A DNA stretch of 12,784 bases from Pseudaestuariivita sp. (GTDB lineage: Bacteria; Pseudomonadota; Alphaproteobacteria; Rhodobacterales; Rhodobacteraceae), in NCBI GenBank assembly GCA_020629995.1, contig JAHDCH010000013.1, positions 1-12,784 of the forward strand, in the 5' to 3' direction. The translations under genes were made by a program, and so were the position numbers. This document shows, in pieces, positions 1 to 7,837 of this stretch. The notes beneath the pieces are model-generated. The model was not told the origin of the DNA and searched no databases. It worked only from the letters and a program-made list of their open reading frames with translations. The stretch's first letter is position 1, and every line of letters begins with the position of its first letter.

Positions 1-275
1 AGCACGGCTCCAAGGTGGATCCGTCGACCGTGGAAGCGATCGAGCTGGCCGTGGCCTCGCTCAAGGACGACCTCGAGAAAGAGGACGCGACCGCCGACAA
101 GCTGAACGCGGGCATCCAGAACGTGAGCGAAGCCGCGATGCGTCTGGGTGAGGCGATCTACAAGGCCAGCCAGGAAGAGGGCGAAGATGCCCCCGATCCG
201 GCGGATGCGGGTCCCGGCGACGACGACATCGTCGATGCCGATTTCGAGGACCTCGACGACAGCAAACGCGCCTAG
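1..275 (+). CDS. dnaK: DnaK chaperone (Hsp70), C-terminal end, partial
   Basis: This is the last 90 residues of the Hsp70 chaperone DnaK; the reading frame enters from the left edge at base 3 and stops at TAG 273-275. DnaK binds exposed hydrophobic segments of unfolded proteins in the cytosol in an ATP-driven cycle, with DnaJ and GrpE as partners. The visible part is the helical lid (about residues 1-55 of the fragment, with KVDPSTVEAIELAVASLK and LNAGIQNVSEAAMRLGEAIYK) and an acidic disordered tail ending DADFEDLDDSKRA. That DADFE-type ending is typical of alphaproteobacterial DnaK. The ATPase and substrate-binding domains lie outside the window. dnaJ follows 60 bp downstream on the same strand, which supports both names. 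The start, promoter and any heat-shock regulation cannot be seen. Confidence 0.95.
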   Translation, partial: HGSKVDPSTVEAIELAVASLKDDLEKEDATADKLNAGIQNVSEAAMRLGEAIYKASQEEGEDAPDPADAGPGDDDIVDADFEDLDDSKRA

Positions 276-284
276 GCGCGGTGC

Positions 285-312
285 GTAGGGTGGGCAAATT
301 TGCCCACCCTAC
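285..312. repeat. Perfect 28-bp palindrome between dnaK and dnaJ
   Basis: All 14 base pairs match: the arm GTAGGGTGGGCAAA (285-298) is the exact reverse complement of 299-312. As RNA on the + strand it would form a hairpin of roughly 12 bp between the dnaK stop and the dnaJ Shine-Dalgarno (325-329). No T-run follows it, so it does not look like a factor-independent terminator. A shorter version of the same outer pattern (GTA-R-G-R-TGGG, eight bases, CCCA-Y-CCTAC) occurs at 10137-10164. It could be a dispersed intergenic palindrome, or an mRNA processing or stability element that sets the dnaK:dnaJ ratio; the sequence alone does not decide. Confidence 0.85.
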
Positions 313-335
313 CGGAGCTGTGAAAGGGGCCGAAA

Positions 336-1484
336 ATGTCCAAGAGAGATTTTTACGAAGTTCTGGGCGTTGCCAAAGGCGCGGGCGCTGACGAGATCAA
401 GAAAGCGTATCGCCGCAAGGCGAAAGAGCTGCACCCCGACCGCAACGCCGACAATCCCAAGGCCGAAGAGCAATTCAAAGAGGCCAACGAGGCCTACGAA
501 GTGCTGCGCGACGCCGACAAGAAAGCGGCGTATGACCGCTATGGCCATGCCGCGTTCGAAGGCGGCATGGGCGGCGGCGGCCGGCCCGGTGGTGGGTTCC
601 ACGGGCAGGGTGATTTCGCCAGCGCCTTCTCGGACGTGTTTGATGACCTGTTCGGTGACATGATGGGCGGCGGCCGCGGTGGCGGTCGCAACCGGGCCAC
701 CCGCGGCTCGGACCTGCGGTACAATCTGCGCGTTACGCTCGAAGAAGCCTACAGCGGCCTGCAAAAGACAATTCAGGTGCCGACCTCTGTCGCCTGCGGG
801 TCCTGCGATGGCTCGGGCGCCGAAGGCGGCGCGGAACCGGCCACATGCCCGACCTGTTCGGGGATGGGCAAGGTGCGCGCGCAGCAGGGCTTTTTCACGG
901 TGGAACGCACCTGTCCGACCTGCTCGGGCATGGGCCAGATCATCAACAACCCCTGCGGCAGCTGCGGAGGCCAGGGCCGCATTGAAAAAGACCGCGCATT
1001 GTCGGTCAATATTCCGGCGGGTGTCGAAACCGGCACGCGCATTCGCCTTGGCGGAGAGGGCGAAGCGGGTCTGCGCGGAGGGCCGACAGGCGATCTCTAC
1101 ATCTTTATCGAAGTGGCGCAGCACGCGATTTTCGAACGGGATGGGGTCAACCTGTTCTGCCATGTGCCGGTCAGCATGACATCGGCCGCGCTGGGCGGAG
1201 ATATCGAAGTGCCCACGATCGACGGTGGCCGAGCGCGGGTCAAGATCCCGGCGGGCAGCCAGGCGGGCCGCAAGATGCGCCTGTCGTCCAAGGGCATGCC
1301 CGCGCTGCGTGGCGGCGGAAAGGGCGACATGTACATCGAGCTGGCGGTCGAAACGCCGGTCAACCTGACCTCGCGGCAAAAAGAGCTGTTGCGGGAATTT
1401 GAAGAGCTGAGCGAAGAGAACAACCCCGAAAGTTCGAGCTTTTTCAAATCCGTCAAAGGCTTCTGGGATTCCATGAAGGGGTGA
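336..1484 (+). CDS. dnaJ: Chaperone protein DnaJ (type I Hsp40)
   Basis: This 382-residue type I J-protein has the normal family length. It delivers unfolded clients to DnaK and stimulates its ATPase in the cytosol. Domains in order: J domain (about 1-70) with the essential HPD at 33-35; a Gly/Phe-rich linker (about 75-120); a zinc-binding region with four CxxCxGxG repeats at 154-161, 171-178, 193-200 and 207-214, all eight cysteines present; then the C-terminal substrate-binding and dimerisation beta domains (about 220-350). The ATG at 336 is preceded by AGGGG at 325-329 with a 6-base spacer, and the N-terminus [12 protein letters not shown] is typical. It lies 60 bp after dnaK with no internal promoter that I can recognise, so co-transcription is likely. 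The gene is followed immediately by tandem hairpin repeats that may end the transcript. Nothing is truncated. Confidence 0.98.
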   Translation: MSKRDFYEVLGVAKGAGADEIKKAYRRKAKELHPDRNADNPKAEEQFKEANEAYEVLRDADKKAAYDRYGHAAFEGGMGGGGRPGGGFHGQGDFASAFSDVFDDLFGDMMGGGRGGGRNRATRGSDLRYNLRVTLEEAYSGLQKTIQVPTSVACGSCDGSGAEGGAEPATCPTCSGMGKVRAQQGFFTVERTCPTCSGMGQIINNPCGSCGGQGRIEKDRALSVNIPAGVETGTRIRLGGEGEAGLRGGPTGDLYIFIEVAQHAIFERDGVNLFCHVPVSMTSAALGGDIEVPTIDGGRARVKIPAGSQAGRKMRLSSKGMPALRGGGKGDMYIELAVETPVNLTSRQKELLREFEELSEENNPESSSFFKSVKGFWDSMKG

Positions 1485-1547
1485 GCAGCGCCCGGAAAAC
1501 GCCCCTGTGGCGCGTTTTCAGCTGCGAACGGGCGGAGCCCCGGCAAG
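1485..1547. repeat. 63-bp tandem hairpin repeat, unit 1
   Basis: This is the first of two directly adjacent 63-bp units. It begins on the base after the dnaJ stop codon and is 58/63 identical to unit 2. It contains a nested inverted repeat: an inner stem 1495-1505 / 1509-1519 (GAAAACGCCCC and GGCGCGTTTTC, one C-C mismatch at 1503/1511) around a TGT loop, and an outer arm CGCCCG (1489-1494) matching CGGGCG (1529-1534). A-rich on the left arm and T-rich on the right, it could act as a bidirectional terminator for dnaJ. Confidence 0.88.
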
Positions 1548-1582
1548 GCAGCGCCCGGAAAACGCTCCTGTGGAGCGTTTTC
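1495..1582 (+). terminator. Candidate dnaJ terminator formed by the repeat hairpins
   Basis: Two successive 11-bp stems with three-base loops, each ending in GCGTTTTC, lie 10-100 bases after the dnaJ stop. The T-runs are inside the stems, paired with A-runs, as in bidirectional terminators, rather than trailing free. Termination is therefore plausible but not certain. An internal hairpin protecting the dnaJ mRNA 3' end is an alternative. Confidence 0.45.
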
Positions 1583-1610
1583 AGTTACGAACGGGCGGCG
1601 CCCCGGCAAG
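1548..1610. repeat. 63-bp tandem hairpin repeat, unit 2
   Basis: This second unit abuts unit 1 with no spacer. Its inner stem is perfect: GAAAACGCTCC (1558-1568), TGT loop, GGAGCGTTTTC (1572-1582). Two of the five differences from unit 1 (1566 and 1574) fall on the two sides of the same base pair, giving T-A here where unit 1 has C-C. The outer arm CGCCCG (1552-1557) can pair with CGGGCG (1592-1597). After it the sequence diverges after only three bases (GCA), so there is no complete third unit. Confidence 0.88.
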
Positions 1611-1645
1611 GCACAACGGCGTGCCGCACGTACAGACCGCGAACA

Positions 1646-1667
1646 TTAGCGTTTCCTTAACTAGAAT
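1646..1667 (+). promoter_or_regulatory. Candidate radC promoter region with CtrA-like site
   Basis: TTAG (1646-1649), seven bases, TTAA (1657-1660) differs by one base from the alphaproteobacterial CtrA binding pattern TTAA-N7-TTAA. A possible -10, TAGAAT, lies at 1662-1667, 17 bp before the radC ATG. No convincing -35 hexamer is visible at 16-18 bp spacing. This is the only AT-rich stretch between the hairpin repeats and radC, so a promoter here is reasonable; the CtrA link rests on one imperfect match. Confidence 0.3.
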
Positions 1668-1684
1668 CGCACAGGTTTCGGGAC

Positions 1685-2434
1685 ATGTCCGACCGCTCTT
1701 ACTTTGCCGAAGCTCAACTGCCGTTTGACGACCCTGTTCCCGTGCAGGCGGCTGACAAACAGCCGTCATATATTCGCGACCACCGCAAACGCCTGCGCGA
1801 GAGGTTCATGACCGGCGGCGCGCAGGCAATGCCGGATTACGAATTGCTGGAACTGGTTCTGTTTCGTGCGATCCCCCGTCGGGACGTCAAACCGCTCGCG
1901 CGGCGTCTGCTTGAGGCGTTTGGCGATTTCAATCGGGTTCTGTCGGCGTCACCGGCGCGGTTGCGCGATGTGGATGGCGTGGGCGACGCGGTGGTGATCG
2001 AGCTCAAGATCATCGAGGCGGCTGCGCACAGGCTGTCGCGTGCGAAGGTGATGCAAAAGCATGTGCTCAGCTCGTGGGACGCGCTGGTTGACTATTGCCA
2101 CACCACCATGGCCCACCGCGAAACAGAACAATTCCGTGTGCTCTACCTGGATCGCAAGAACGTACTGATCGCGGATGAGGCGCAGGCGCAGGGCACGGTC
2201 GATCATGTGCCCGTCTACCCGCGCGAGGTTGTCAAACGCGCGCTTGAAGTGAATGCTTCGGCGCTGATCCTGGTGCACAACCACCCGTCAGGCGACCCTA
2301 CGCCCAGCCACGAAGATGTGGATATGACGCGCCAGATCGTTGCGGCTGCGGACGCGTTGGGGGTGACGGTGCATGACCACCTGATCGTCGGCAAATCGCG
2401 CGAGCTGAGCTTTCGGGCAGAGGGGCTGCTTTGA
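1685..2434 (+). CDS. radC: RadC-family JAMM/MPN+ domain protein
   Basis: This 249-residue protein belongs to the RadC family, named for DNA repair although the original E. coli repair role was later withdrawn; its biochemical activity is unsettled. An N-terminal helix-hairpin-helix-like part (about 30-115, with LRDVDGVGDAVVIELKIIEAA) precedes a C-terminal JAMM metal-binding domain (about 125-249). The metal motif HxHx10D is intact: H198, H200 and D211 in HNHPSGDPTPSHED. The length is normal for the family, and the first 25 residues are a poorly conserved leader. The ATG at 1685 has only a weak AGG at 1673-1675 ahead of it. The gene lies alone on the + strand and converges with the minus-strand envelope operon, with 8 bp between stop codons and no room for a separate terminator. 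It is complete and looks functional. Confidence 0.93.
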   Translation: MSDRSYFAEAQLPFDDPVPVQAADKQPSYIRDHRKRLRERFMTGGAQAMPDYELLELVLFRAIPRRDVKPLARRLLEAFGDFNRVLSASPARLRDVDGVGDAVVIELKIIEAAAHRLSRAKVMQKHVLSSWDALVDYCHTTMAHRETEQFRVLYLDRKNVLIADEAQAQGTVDHVPVYPREVVKRALEVNASALILVHNHPSGDPTPSHEDVDMTRQIVAAADALGVTVHDHLIVGKSRELSFRAEGLL

Positions 2435-2442
2435 CGCGCGCC

Positions 2443-4002
2443 TCAGCGCACCCAGACCTCGACACGGCGGTTGACCGAACGCCCCCAGGGCGTGTCGTCG
2501 CAGGCCATGGGCATCATCTCACCAAAGGCGTCAGCACCCAGCGCCAGGCGGTCGAAATCCGCGGTTTCCGCGGCCTCGCGCACGGCGCGCAGGACGGCCT
2601 CCGCGCGCTGAAGGGCGATGCGGCGGTTGGTGGCGGCGTCGCCATTGCCGTCGGAAAAGCCCGCAAACAGAAGGTCGCGGGTGTCATAGCGGCCGGCTTC
2701 CAGCGCGCGCGCCAGCTGCTGTACATTCGAGGTGGATTGCGCATCCAGACGCGATGATCCTGCCTCGAACCGGAACGAGATTGACAGGCGTTTGCGGCTG
2801 GCAAGCGTCGTGACCATGGTTTGCAGGTCCTCCAGCCCGAATTCGGGGCCTGTGACCGAAACGGCGTTTACCAGGCGGTCGCCCTGCGCGTTCCACGGGA
2901 TCTCCTCGGGGGCCTGATCGACAAGGCCAGCGCGGCGGATCACGATTTGCGCCAGAGGACTGCGCGTATAGGCCAGAAAGGCACGCGAGATTTTCGGCAG
3001 GCGGCGCGCGGGCAGATACAGGAACATCGGCGCGGTCAGCGGGTAGTCTTCGGTTTTGATGGTCTGCCGGGAGGCGGCCAGCGTGTAACCGCAGGCCCCC
3101 GTCAAGTCGAGCGGCTTGGCATTGCCCAGGTTGGCATAGCTGGCGATCCCCAGGCCCAAAGGATCCGAAGCAACCGCCTGCACCAGCCCAAGGTTGTCCG
3201 CATGGGGGATGATGCGCGCGGCGAGCTCGGCGCGTGCCGGGGACAGGATGCGGTCGTTCATCGATTGCGCCAGACCGGTGCCCGTGGCGGGCACGTAAAG
3301 ATCGATCGGCGCGTCTTCTCCGCCCAGCTGTGCCCAGTTGGTGATGTCTCCGGACAGAACACGCGCCAGATCAGGCAGCGCGATGGCCCGCAGAGGATTG
3401 CCAGGTGCGACGACCGGCACCAGCCCATCGAGCGCCAGAACACGGCTGCGGTTGGCCTCGCGCAGATCGCCCAGCCCAGCCTCGCGGGCGAGGCGCACCT
3501 CGGCTGGCCGTATGGCGCGCAGGGCCATCACCACGTCCGCTTCGTCAGCGAGCAGGTCGGCAAAGCCTTCTTCGGTTGTGGTGCCAGCGACGTGCAGGCG
3601 GGCCACAACGCGGCCCGCGGCCGGGTCGGTCAGGGAATATGTGCGGACCTCCTCGCCTGCATCCTCGCGGTCGACGGTATAGCCCGAGGCGCGGGCGAAG
3701 GCTTCGATCAAAAGGGGGATGACGCGGGTGGCGATGACCGAACTGCCCGACAGGCGCGTTTCGGCGACAAAGGCGGCCAGGTTCGGGCAGCCCACGCCTT
3801 CGCAGGTCACGCCAGACCCGTCGACGGTCAGCTCGCCGTATTCCGTGGCAACGCGGTAGAATTCGCCATCAAAGCCCAGCAGCGTGCCACTGACGGTCAC
3901 CGCCCCGTCCTGAGAGGTGAGCGTGACATCCTGCGCAGCAGCGGCAAAGGCAGAGCCCAAAAGAAAAAGTGCGGCGCAAATCGCCGCACGCCATGGTCGC
4001 AT
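2443..4002 (-). CDS. PstS-like periplasmic binding domain fused to OmpA peptidoglycan-binding domain
   Basis: This is a predicted exported protein of 519 residues. Residues 1-24 form a signal peptide (MRPWR, a hydrophobic core, then AFAAAAQ). A region of about 25-75 has two cysteines (67, 72). About 80-375 resembles phosphate-type (PstS) substrate-binding proteins: LSGSSVIATRVIPLLIEAF (84-102), LSGDITNWAQLGG (216-228) and VPATGTGLAQSMNDRIL (237-253) match the family's ligand loop and hinge motifs. About 400-519 is an OmpA C-terminal domain ending NRRVEVWVR, with D451 and R466 at the positions that normally hold peptidoglycan diaminopimelate. I infer a binding protein tethered to the cell wall; the ligand is unknown and no ABC transporter genes are adjacent. 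An in-frame start 30 codons further upstream exists, but the ATG at 4002 directly precedes the signal peptide. It lies 20 bp after the upstream gene and is probably co-transcribed with it. Confidence 0.87.
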   Translation of the reverse strand: MRPWRAAICAALFLLGSAFAAAAQDVTLTSQDGAVTVSGTLLGFDGEFYRVATEYGELTVDGSGVTCEGVGCPNLAAFVAETRLSGSSVIATRVIPLLIEAFARASGYTVDREDAGEEVRTYSLTDPAAGRVVARLHVAGTTTEEGFADLLADEADVVMALRAIRPAEVRLAREAGLGDLREANRSRVLALDGLVPVVAPGNPLRAIALPDLARVLSGDITNWAQLGGEDAPIDLYVPATGTGLAQSMNDRILSPARAELAARIIPHADNLGLVQAVASDPLGLGIASYANLGNAKPLDLTGACGYTLAASRQTIKTEDYPLTAPMFLYLPARRLPKISRAFLAYTRSPLAQIVIRRAGLVDQAPEEIPWNAQGDRLVNAVSVTGPEFGLEDLQTMVTTLASRKRLSISFRFEAGSSRLDAQSTSNVQQLARALEAGRYDTRDLLFAGFSDGNGDAATNRRIALQRAEAVLRAVREAAETADFDRLALGADAFGEMMPMACDDTPWGRSVNRRVEVWVR

Positions 4003-4022
4003 TACGCCCCCGACACGCCGGA

Positions 4023-4997
4023 TCAGTTGGCGGCGATTGTCAGGTCTTCGACGAGGTTTTTCAACACCAGAAAGTCGCCAACGGTCGCACAATCGGGCAT
4101 GAACAGCGTCAGGTCCTGCACCTTGATGGCGCTCGATTGATGGACCTCAAGCGTTTGGGCATCCACCTGGCGGCCACAGTTCGACGCGGTCACCTCGGCT
4201 TCGACGCTCAGCGATACCTCGCCTGCCGTCTTGGTCATCTGTGACGGGAAGGTGTACACTTCGGCCAACAGCGGCACGTCCAGTTCCGCCCGGCCCAGCT
4301 GAACCAGCAGACCCTGCTGACCCGAGGCTGTTGCCGTCGTGGTGCCCGGTGCCTGGGCGTGGATGTGCCCTTTGTCAAAGTAACTTGCCCCGAATTCCAG
4401 CGCATGCAGGCCAAGGCCGGTGTTGCCTTTCCATTGCACGACCGTCCGGTCGTAGGCCTTGAGAGATGCCACATCGATCTGCGCCACGGCACCGTTGCCG
4501 GACACGAACGAGGCGATGAAAACGGCGCGCGGCGACAGCGCGGGCACGATCAGGTCCAGCGCTCCGGCGTCATCGGTCATTTCGCTGAACATCAGGCCAT
4601 TGTGGTGAATGGTCACGCGTTCGTTCGGCAGGCAGCTGGCCTCAAGCGACAGGGCAACCATCGCGGCGGGCCCGGGCAGGGCGCTCATCTCAATGGCGCA
4701 GGGCAGCTCGGTCACCGCTGCGTCAAGCGAATCGTCGGATGCGGCGATCTCGGCATCGGCGTCGGCTGTCGTGGCCGCAACGGGGATCACCGTGTCAGGC
4801 GCGTCGCGGGCAGTGTCCAGAACGGGCGTGACCTCGGGGGTGGAGGCAGCGGCGGTCAGCTTGATGTCCGTCACTTTCAAAGGCGCTTCGGGCGCTTCGG
4901 CGCGACGTTCGGTTGCAGACGTTTGCATGACAAACCCGATACCAAGCGCCGCAAGCAGCGTCAGGCCAAGAAGAGCGTTCCGATTCATCAACAACAT
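4023..4997 (-). CDS. Signal-anchored or secreted protein of unknown function
   Basis: I do not assign a function to this 324-residue protein. It has one N-terminal hydrophobic segment (about 8-24, after MLLMNRN) that could be a membrane anchor or signal peptide. Next is a low-complexity Ala/Asp/Thr/Pro/Glu-rich stretch (about 28-95), then a probable beta-rich periplasmic domain (about 98-324) with four cysteines (100, 122, 274, 303), enough for two disulfides. I chose the ATG at 4997 because GGTGGA ends six bases before it; an in-frame TTG at 5027 and an ATG at 4988 are alternatives with worse spacing. The PstS-like/OmpA gene follows after 20 bp, so the two probably work in the same envelope process. 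From memory, proteins in this position beside secA in Rhodobacteraceae are sometimes labelled 'translocase'; nothing in the sequence supports that name. Confidence 0.8.
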   Translation of the reverse strand: MLLMNRNALLGLTLLAALGIGFVMQTSATERRAEAPEAPLKVTDIKLTAAASTPEVTPVLDTARDAPDTVIPVAATTADADAEIAASDDSLDAAVTELPCAIEMSALPGPAAMVALSLEASCLPNERVTIHHNGLMFSEMTDDAGALDLIVPALSPRAVFIASFVSGNGAVAQIDVASLKAYDRTVVQWKGNTGLGLHALEFGASYFDKGHIHAQAPGTTTATASGQQGLLVQLGRAELDVPLLAEVYTFPSQMTKTAGEVSLSVEAEVTASNCGRQVDAQTLEVHQSSAIKVQDLTLFMPDCATVGDFLVLKNLVEDLTIAAN

Positions 4998-5026
4998 CGC
5001 AAATCCACCGAGGATAGAAAGTCTCA

Positions 5027-5046
5027 AGTGGATAACTATTGGTTAA
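5027..5046 (-). promoter_or_regulatory. AT-rich candidate regulatory site upstream of the envelope operon
   Basis: In the 137 bp between the secA stop and the envelope operon, ATAA (5032-5035), seven bases, TTAA (5043-5046) is one mismatch from the CtrA pattern TTAA-N7-TTAA. It overlaps TTATCCACT (minus strand, 5027-5035), an 8/9 match to a DnaA box. No good -35/-10 pair is visible. Either match could be chance in the only AT-rich patch of the interval. Confidence 0.22.
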
Positions 5047-5134
5047 TGCAGGCCGTCTTTGGACCGATTTTGGAAAGAGACGCGGCGCTTTTGTGGCAAG
5101 AATATGCCGGGCGCCGCGGGTCTTGTTGCAAAAA

Positions 5135-7837
5135 TCAGGCCAGGCTGCCGTGGCAGTGCTTGAACTTTTTGCCCGATCCACAGGGGCAGGGATCGTTGCG
5201 GCCGGGGTTGCCCCAGGTGCTCGAATCGGTCTCGTCAAAGCCGTCGACCAGAGGTTCGGCCACCGCGACATCGCTGGCATCGCCCTGTTCGGGTTGCGCT
5301 GCCGCCGCTGCCGCCTGTTGCTGGGCCATCATCTGTTGCAGGATCTCGCGCTGCTGTTCTTCGGTCAGCGGCTGGATCTGCGCCAGCTTTTGGGTGACCT
5401 CGATCCGCAGCGAATCCAGCATCGATTCAAAGATCTGGAAGGCCTCGGATTTGTATTCGTTCAGCGGGTCGCGCTGGGCATAGCCGCGGAACGCGACGAC
5501 CGACCGCAGGTGTTCCAGCGTCAGAAGGTGCTCGCGCCACTTGGCATCGATGGTCTGCAGCAGCACCTGCTTTTCGATGTTGCGCATGTTCTCGGGGCCA
5601 AAGGCCTCGGCCTTTTCGGCCATCAGCTTGTCTGACGCCTCTTCGAGCCGCTCGCGCACGACTTCGTCGTCAACGCCGTCTTCTTCGCCCCAGGCGATGA
5701 CCGGTTCATCCACGCCAAGGTGTTCCATGGCCGAGGCATACAGGCCGTGCATGTCCCACTGGTCAGCGTAGGTCTTGGGCGGCAGGTACGTGTCAACCAG
5801 ATCGCCGATCACCTCGTGGCGCATGTCGGTGACGATTTCCGACAGGTCCTCGGCCTCCATGATCTCGCGCCGCTGGCTGAACACCACCTTGCGCTGATCG
5901 TTCATCACGTCGTCGAATTTCAGCAGCTGTTTGCGGATGTCAAAGTTGCGCCCTTCGACCTTGGCCTGAGCGCGCTCCAGCGATTTGTTCACCCAAGGGT
6001 GCACGATCGCCTCGCCTTCCTTCATGCCCAGCGTCTTGAGCACGCGGTCCAGCCGTTCCGACCCAAAGATGCGCATAAGGTCGTCGTCCAGCGACAGGTA
6101 GAACGAAGACCGCCCCGGATCGCCCTGACGGCCCGAGCGGCCGCGCAGCTGGTTGTCGATCCGGCGGCTTTCGTGGCGTTCGGTGGCCAGAACGAACAGG
6201 CCGCCTGCATCCTTGACCTTTTGTTCCTCGGCGTCGTGTTCGGCCTCGATCCGCGCGCGGATGGCTTCCGGGTCGCCTTCGGGGTCGGCGGCGATGGCTT
6301 CCATGATCTGGAATTCGACATTGCCGCCCAGTTTGATGTCGGTGCCGCGTCCGGCCATGTTGGTGGCGATGGTCACCGCGCCCAGTTTGCCCGCATCGGC
6401 CACGATCTGCGCCTCCTGTTCGTGCTGACGCGCGTTCAGGACGTTGTGCGGCAGATCGGCCTGTTTCAGCATATCCGACAGCATCTCGGACTTTTCGATC
6501 GAAGTGGTGCCGACCAGCACGGGCTGGCCTTTCTTGTGCGCCTCGCCGATCTCTTCGACGATGGCGGTGTATTTTTCGCCGGCGGTGCGGAAGACCTGAT
6601 CGTCTTCGTCGATCCGCGCGATGTCGCGGTTGGTGGGCACTTCGACCACGCCAAGGCCATAGATCTCGGCAAATTCCTCGGCCTCGGTGGCCGCGGTGCC
6701 GGTCATGCCGCCCAGTTTGTCATAAAGACGGAAGTAGTTCTGGAACGTGACGCTGGCGAGCGTGACGTTTTCGGGCTGGATGTCGCAGCCTTCCTTGGCC
6801 TCGATCGCCTGGTGCAGGCCGTCCGACAGGCGGCGACCGGTCATCATGCGGCCGGTGAATTCGTCGATCAGCACCACCTGGCCGTCACGGACGATGTAAT
6901 CCTTGTCGCGCTGGAACAGCTTGTGCGCGCGCAGGCCCTGGTTGACGTGGTGCACGATTGTGGTGCTTTCGGGATCGTACAGCGACTGCCCCTCGGGCAG
7001 CAGGCCACGGGCCTGCAGATGCTCTTCGAGGAATTCGTTGCCCTCGTCGGTGAAGGACACGTTGCGCGTCTTTTCATCGATCTCGTAGTGGTCGTCGCTC
7101 AGGTCGGGGATCAGTTTGTCGATGCCCACGTACAGCTCGGACCGGTCCTGCGCGGGGCCCGAAATGATCAGCGGCGTGCGCGCCTCGTCCACAAGGATCG
7201 AGTCGACCTCGTCCACGATGGCAAAGTTATGCCCGCGCTGGTTCATCTCTTCGAGGCTCGAGCACATGTTGTCGCGCAGATAGTCAAAGCCCAGCTCGTT
7301 GTTGGTGGCGTAGGTCACGTCACAGGCGTAGGCGGCTTTCTTTTCGTCCTCGGGCTGTTGCGGATAGACGACGCCGCAGGTCAGGCCGAGGGCGTTGAAC
7401 ACCTTGGACATCCATTCAGCGTCCCGCTTGGCGAGGTAATCGTTGACGGTGACGACATGCACGCCCTTGCCGGTCAGCGCGTTCAGATAGGCCGGGAAGG
7501 TGGCGACCAGCGTCTTGCCTTCGCCGGTCTTCATCTCGGAAATGTTACCCTGATGCAGGAAAATCCCGCCCATCAGCTGCACGTCAAAGGCGCGCAGGCC
7601 CAGCGCGCGTTTCGCGGCCTCGCGGCAGTTGGCAAAGGCCTCGGGCAGCAGGTCGTCCAGCTTTTCGCCGCCCATGGCGCGTTCGGCCAGGGCCTGCGTG
7701 CGGTCCTTGATCTGTTCGTCGGTCAGCTTTTCGAACTCGGGCTCGAGCGCGTTGATCTTTTCGACAAGGGGGCGCGTTGCCTTGATCTTGCGGTCGTTGG
7801 GGGTGCCAAACACCGCTTTGGCCAGTTTGCCGAACAT
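5135..7837 (-). CDS. secA: Protein translocase subunit SecA
   Basis: SecA is the ATPase that drives unfolded preproteins through the SecYEG channel at the inner membrane. The protein is 900 residues, normal for alphaproteobacteria. Visible parts: N-terminus [16 protein letters not shown]; Walker A MKTGEGKT (102-109); DEVD Walker B (209-212) followed by the DEAR region; the second helicase half with [14 protein letters not shown] and [12 protein letters not shown]; the scaffold and wing domains; a Gln/Ala-rich linker; and a C-terminal zinc tail [14 protein letters not shown] with C884, C886, C895 and H896 that binds SecB or phospholipid. I chose the ATG at 7837 over the longer in-frame extension because it matches the conserved N-terminus and is preceded by a purine-rich GAGGATTGAGAGAGA. 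It is divergent from an exported prolyl isomerase. No SecM-like gene lies upstream. The only candidate leader peptide is a 19-codon frame with no ribosome site (see findings). Confidence 0.98.
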   Translation of the reverse strand: MFGKLAKAVFGTPNDRKIKATRPLVEKINALEPEFEKLTDEQIKDRTQALAERAMGGEKLDDLLPEAFANCREAAKRALGLRAFDVQLMGGIFLHQGNISEMKTGEGKTLVATFPAYLNALTGKGVHVVTVNDYLAKRDAEWMSKVFNALGLTCGVVYPQQPEDEKKAAYACDVTYATNNELGFDYLRDNMCSSLEEMNQRGHNFAIVDEVDSILVDEARTPLIISGPAQDRSELYVGIDKLIPDLSDDHYEIDEKTRNVSFTDEGNEFLEEHLQARGLLPEGQSLYDPESTTIVHHVNQGLRAHKLFQRDKDYIVRDGQVVLIDEFTGRMMTGRRLSDGLHQAIEAKEGCDIQPENVTLASVTFQNYFRLYDKLGGMTGTAATEAEEFAEIYGLGVVEVPTNRDIARIDEDDQVFRTAGEKYTAIVEEIGEAHKKGQPVLVGTTSIEKSEMLSDMLKQADLPHNVLNARQHEQEAQIVADAGKLGAVTIATNMAGRGTDIKLGGNVEFQIMEAIAADPEGDPEAIRARIEAEHDAEEQKVKDAGGLFVLATERHESRRIDNQLRGRSGRQGDPGRSSFYLSLDDDLMRIFGSERLDRVLKTLGMKEGEAIVHPWVNKSLERAQAKVEGRNFDIRKQLLKFDDVMNDQRKVVFSQRREIMEAEDLSEIVTDMRHEVIGDLVDTYLPPKTYADQWDMHGLYASAMEHLGVDEPVIAWGEEDGVDDEVVRERLEEASDKLMAEKAEAFGPENMRNIEKQVLLQTIDAKWREHLLTLEHLRSVVAFRGYAQRDPLNEYKSEAFQIFESMLDSLRIEVTQKLAQIQPLTEEQQREILQQMMAQQQAAAAAAQPEQGDASDVAVAEPLVDGFDETDSSTWGNPGRNDPCPCGSGKKFKHCHGSLA

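Noticed and set aside
285..312. dnaK-dnaJ palindrome as a factor-independent terminator
   Set aside because: No T-run follows the stem on either strand (CGGAGC on +, GCACCG on -).
309..1379. A 356-codon minus-strand frame opposite dnaJ
   Set aside because: It is a shadow of DnaJ, which has every family motif intact; the antisense product is Ala/Arg/His-rich and featureless.
1507..1728. A 73-codon + strand frame across the 63-bp repeats (with repeated RFQLRTGGAPAR)
   Set aside because: The repeated peptide follows only from the repeat length being a multiple of three. There is no Shine-Dalgarno, the frame runs into radC out of frame, and the DNA is better explained by hairpin structure.
2821..4140. 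A 439-codon + strand open frame opposite the PstS-like/OmpA gene
   Set aside because: The minus strand carries a protein with signal peptide and two recognisable domains; the + frame gives an Arg/Gln/Gly-rich shadow product with no motif.
5027..5035. DnaA-box-like TTATCCACT as a possible replication origin signal
   Set aside because: Only one 8/9 match is present, with no cluster of boxes, no AT-rich unwinding region and no origin-associated genes; at most it is noted as part of the upstream region.
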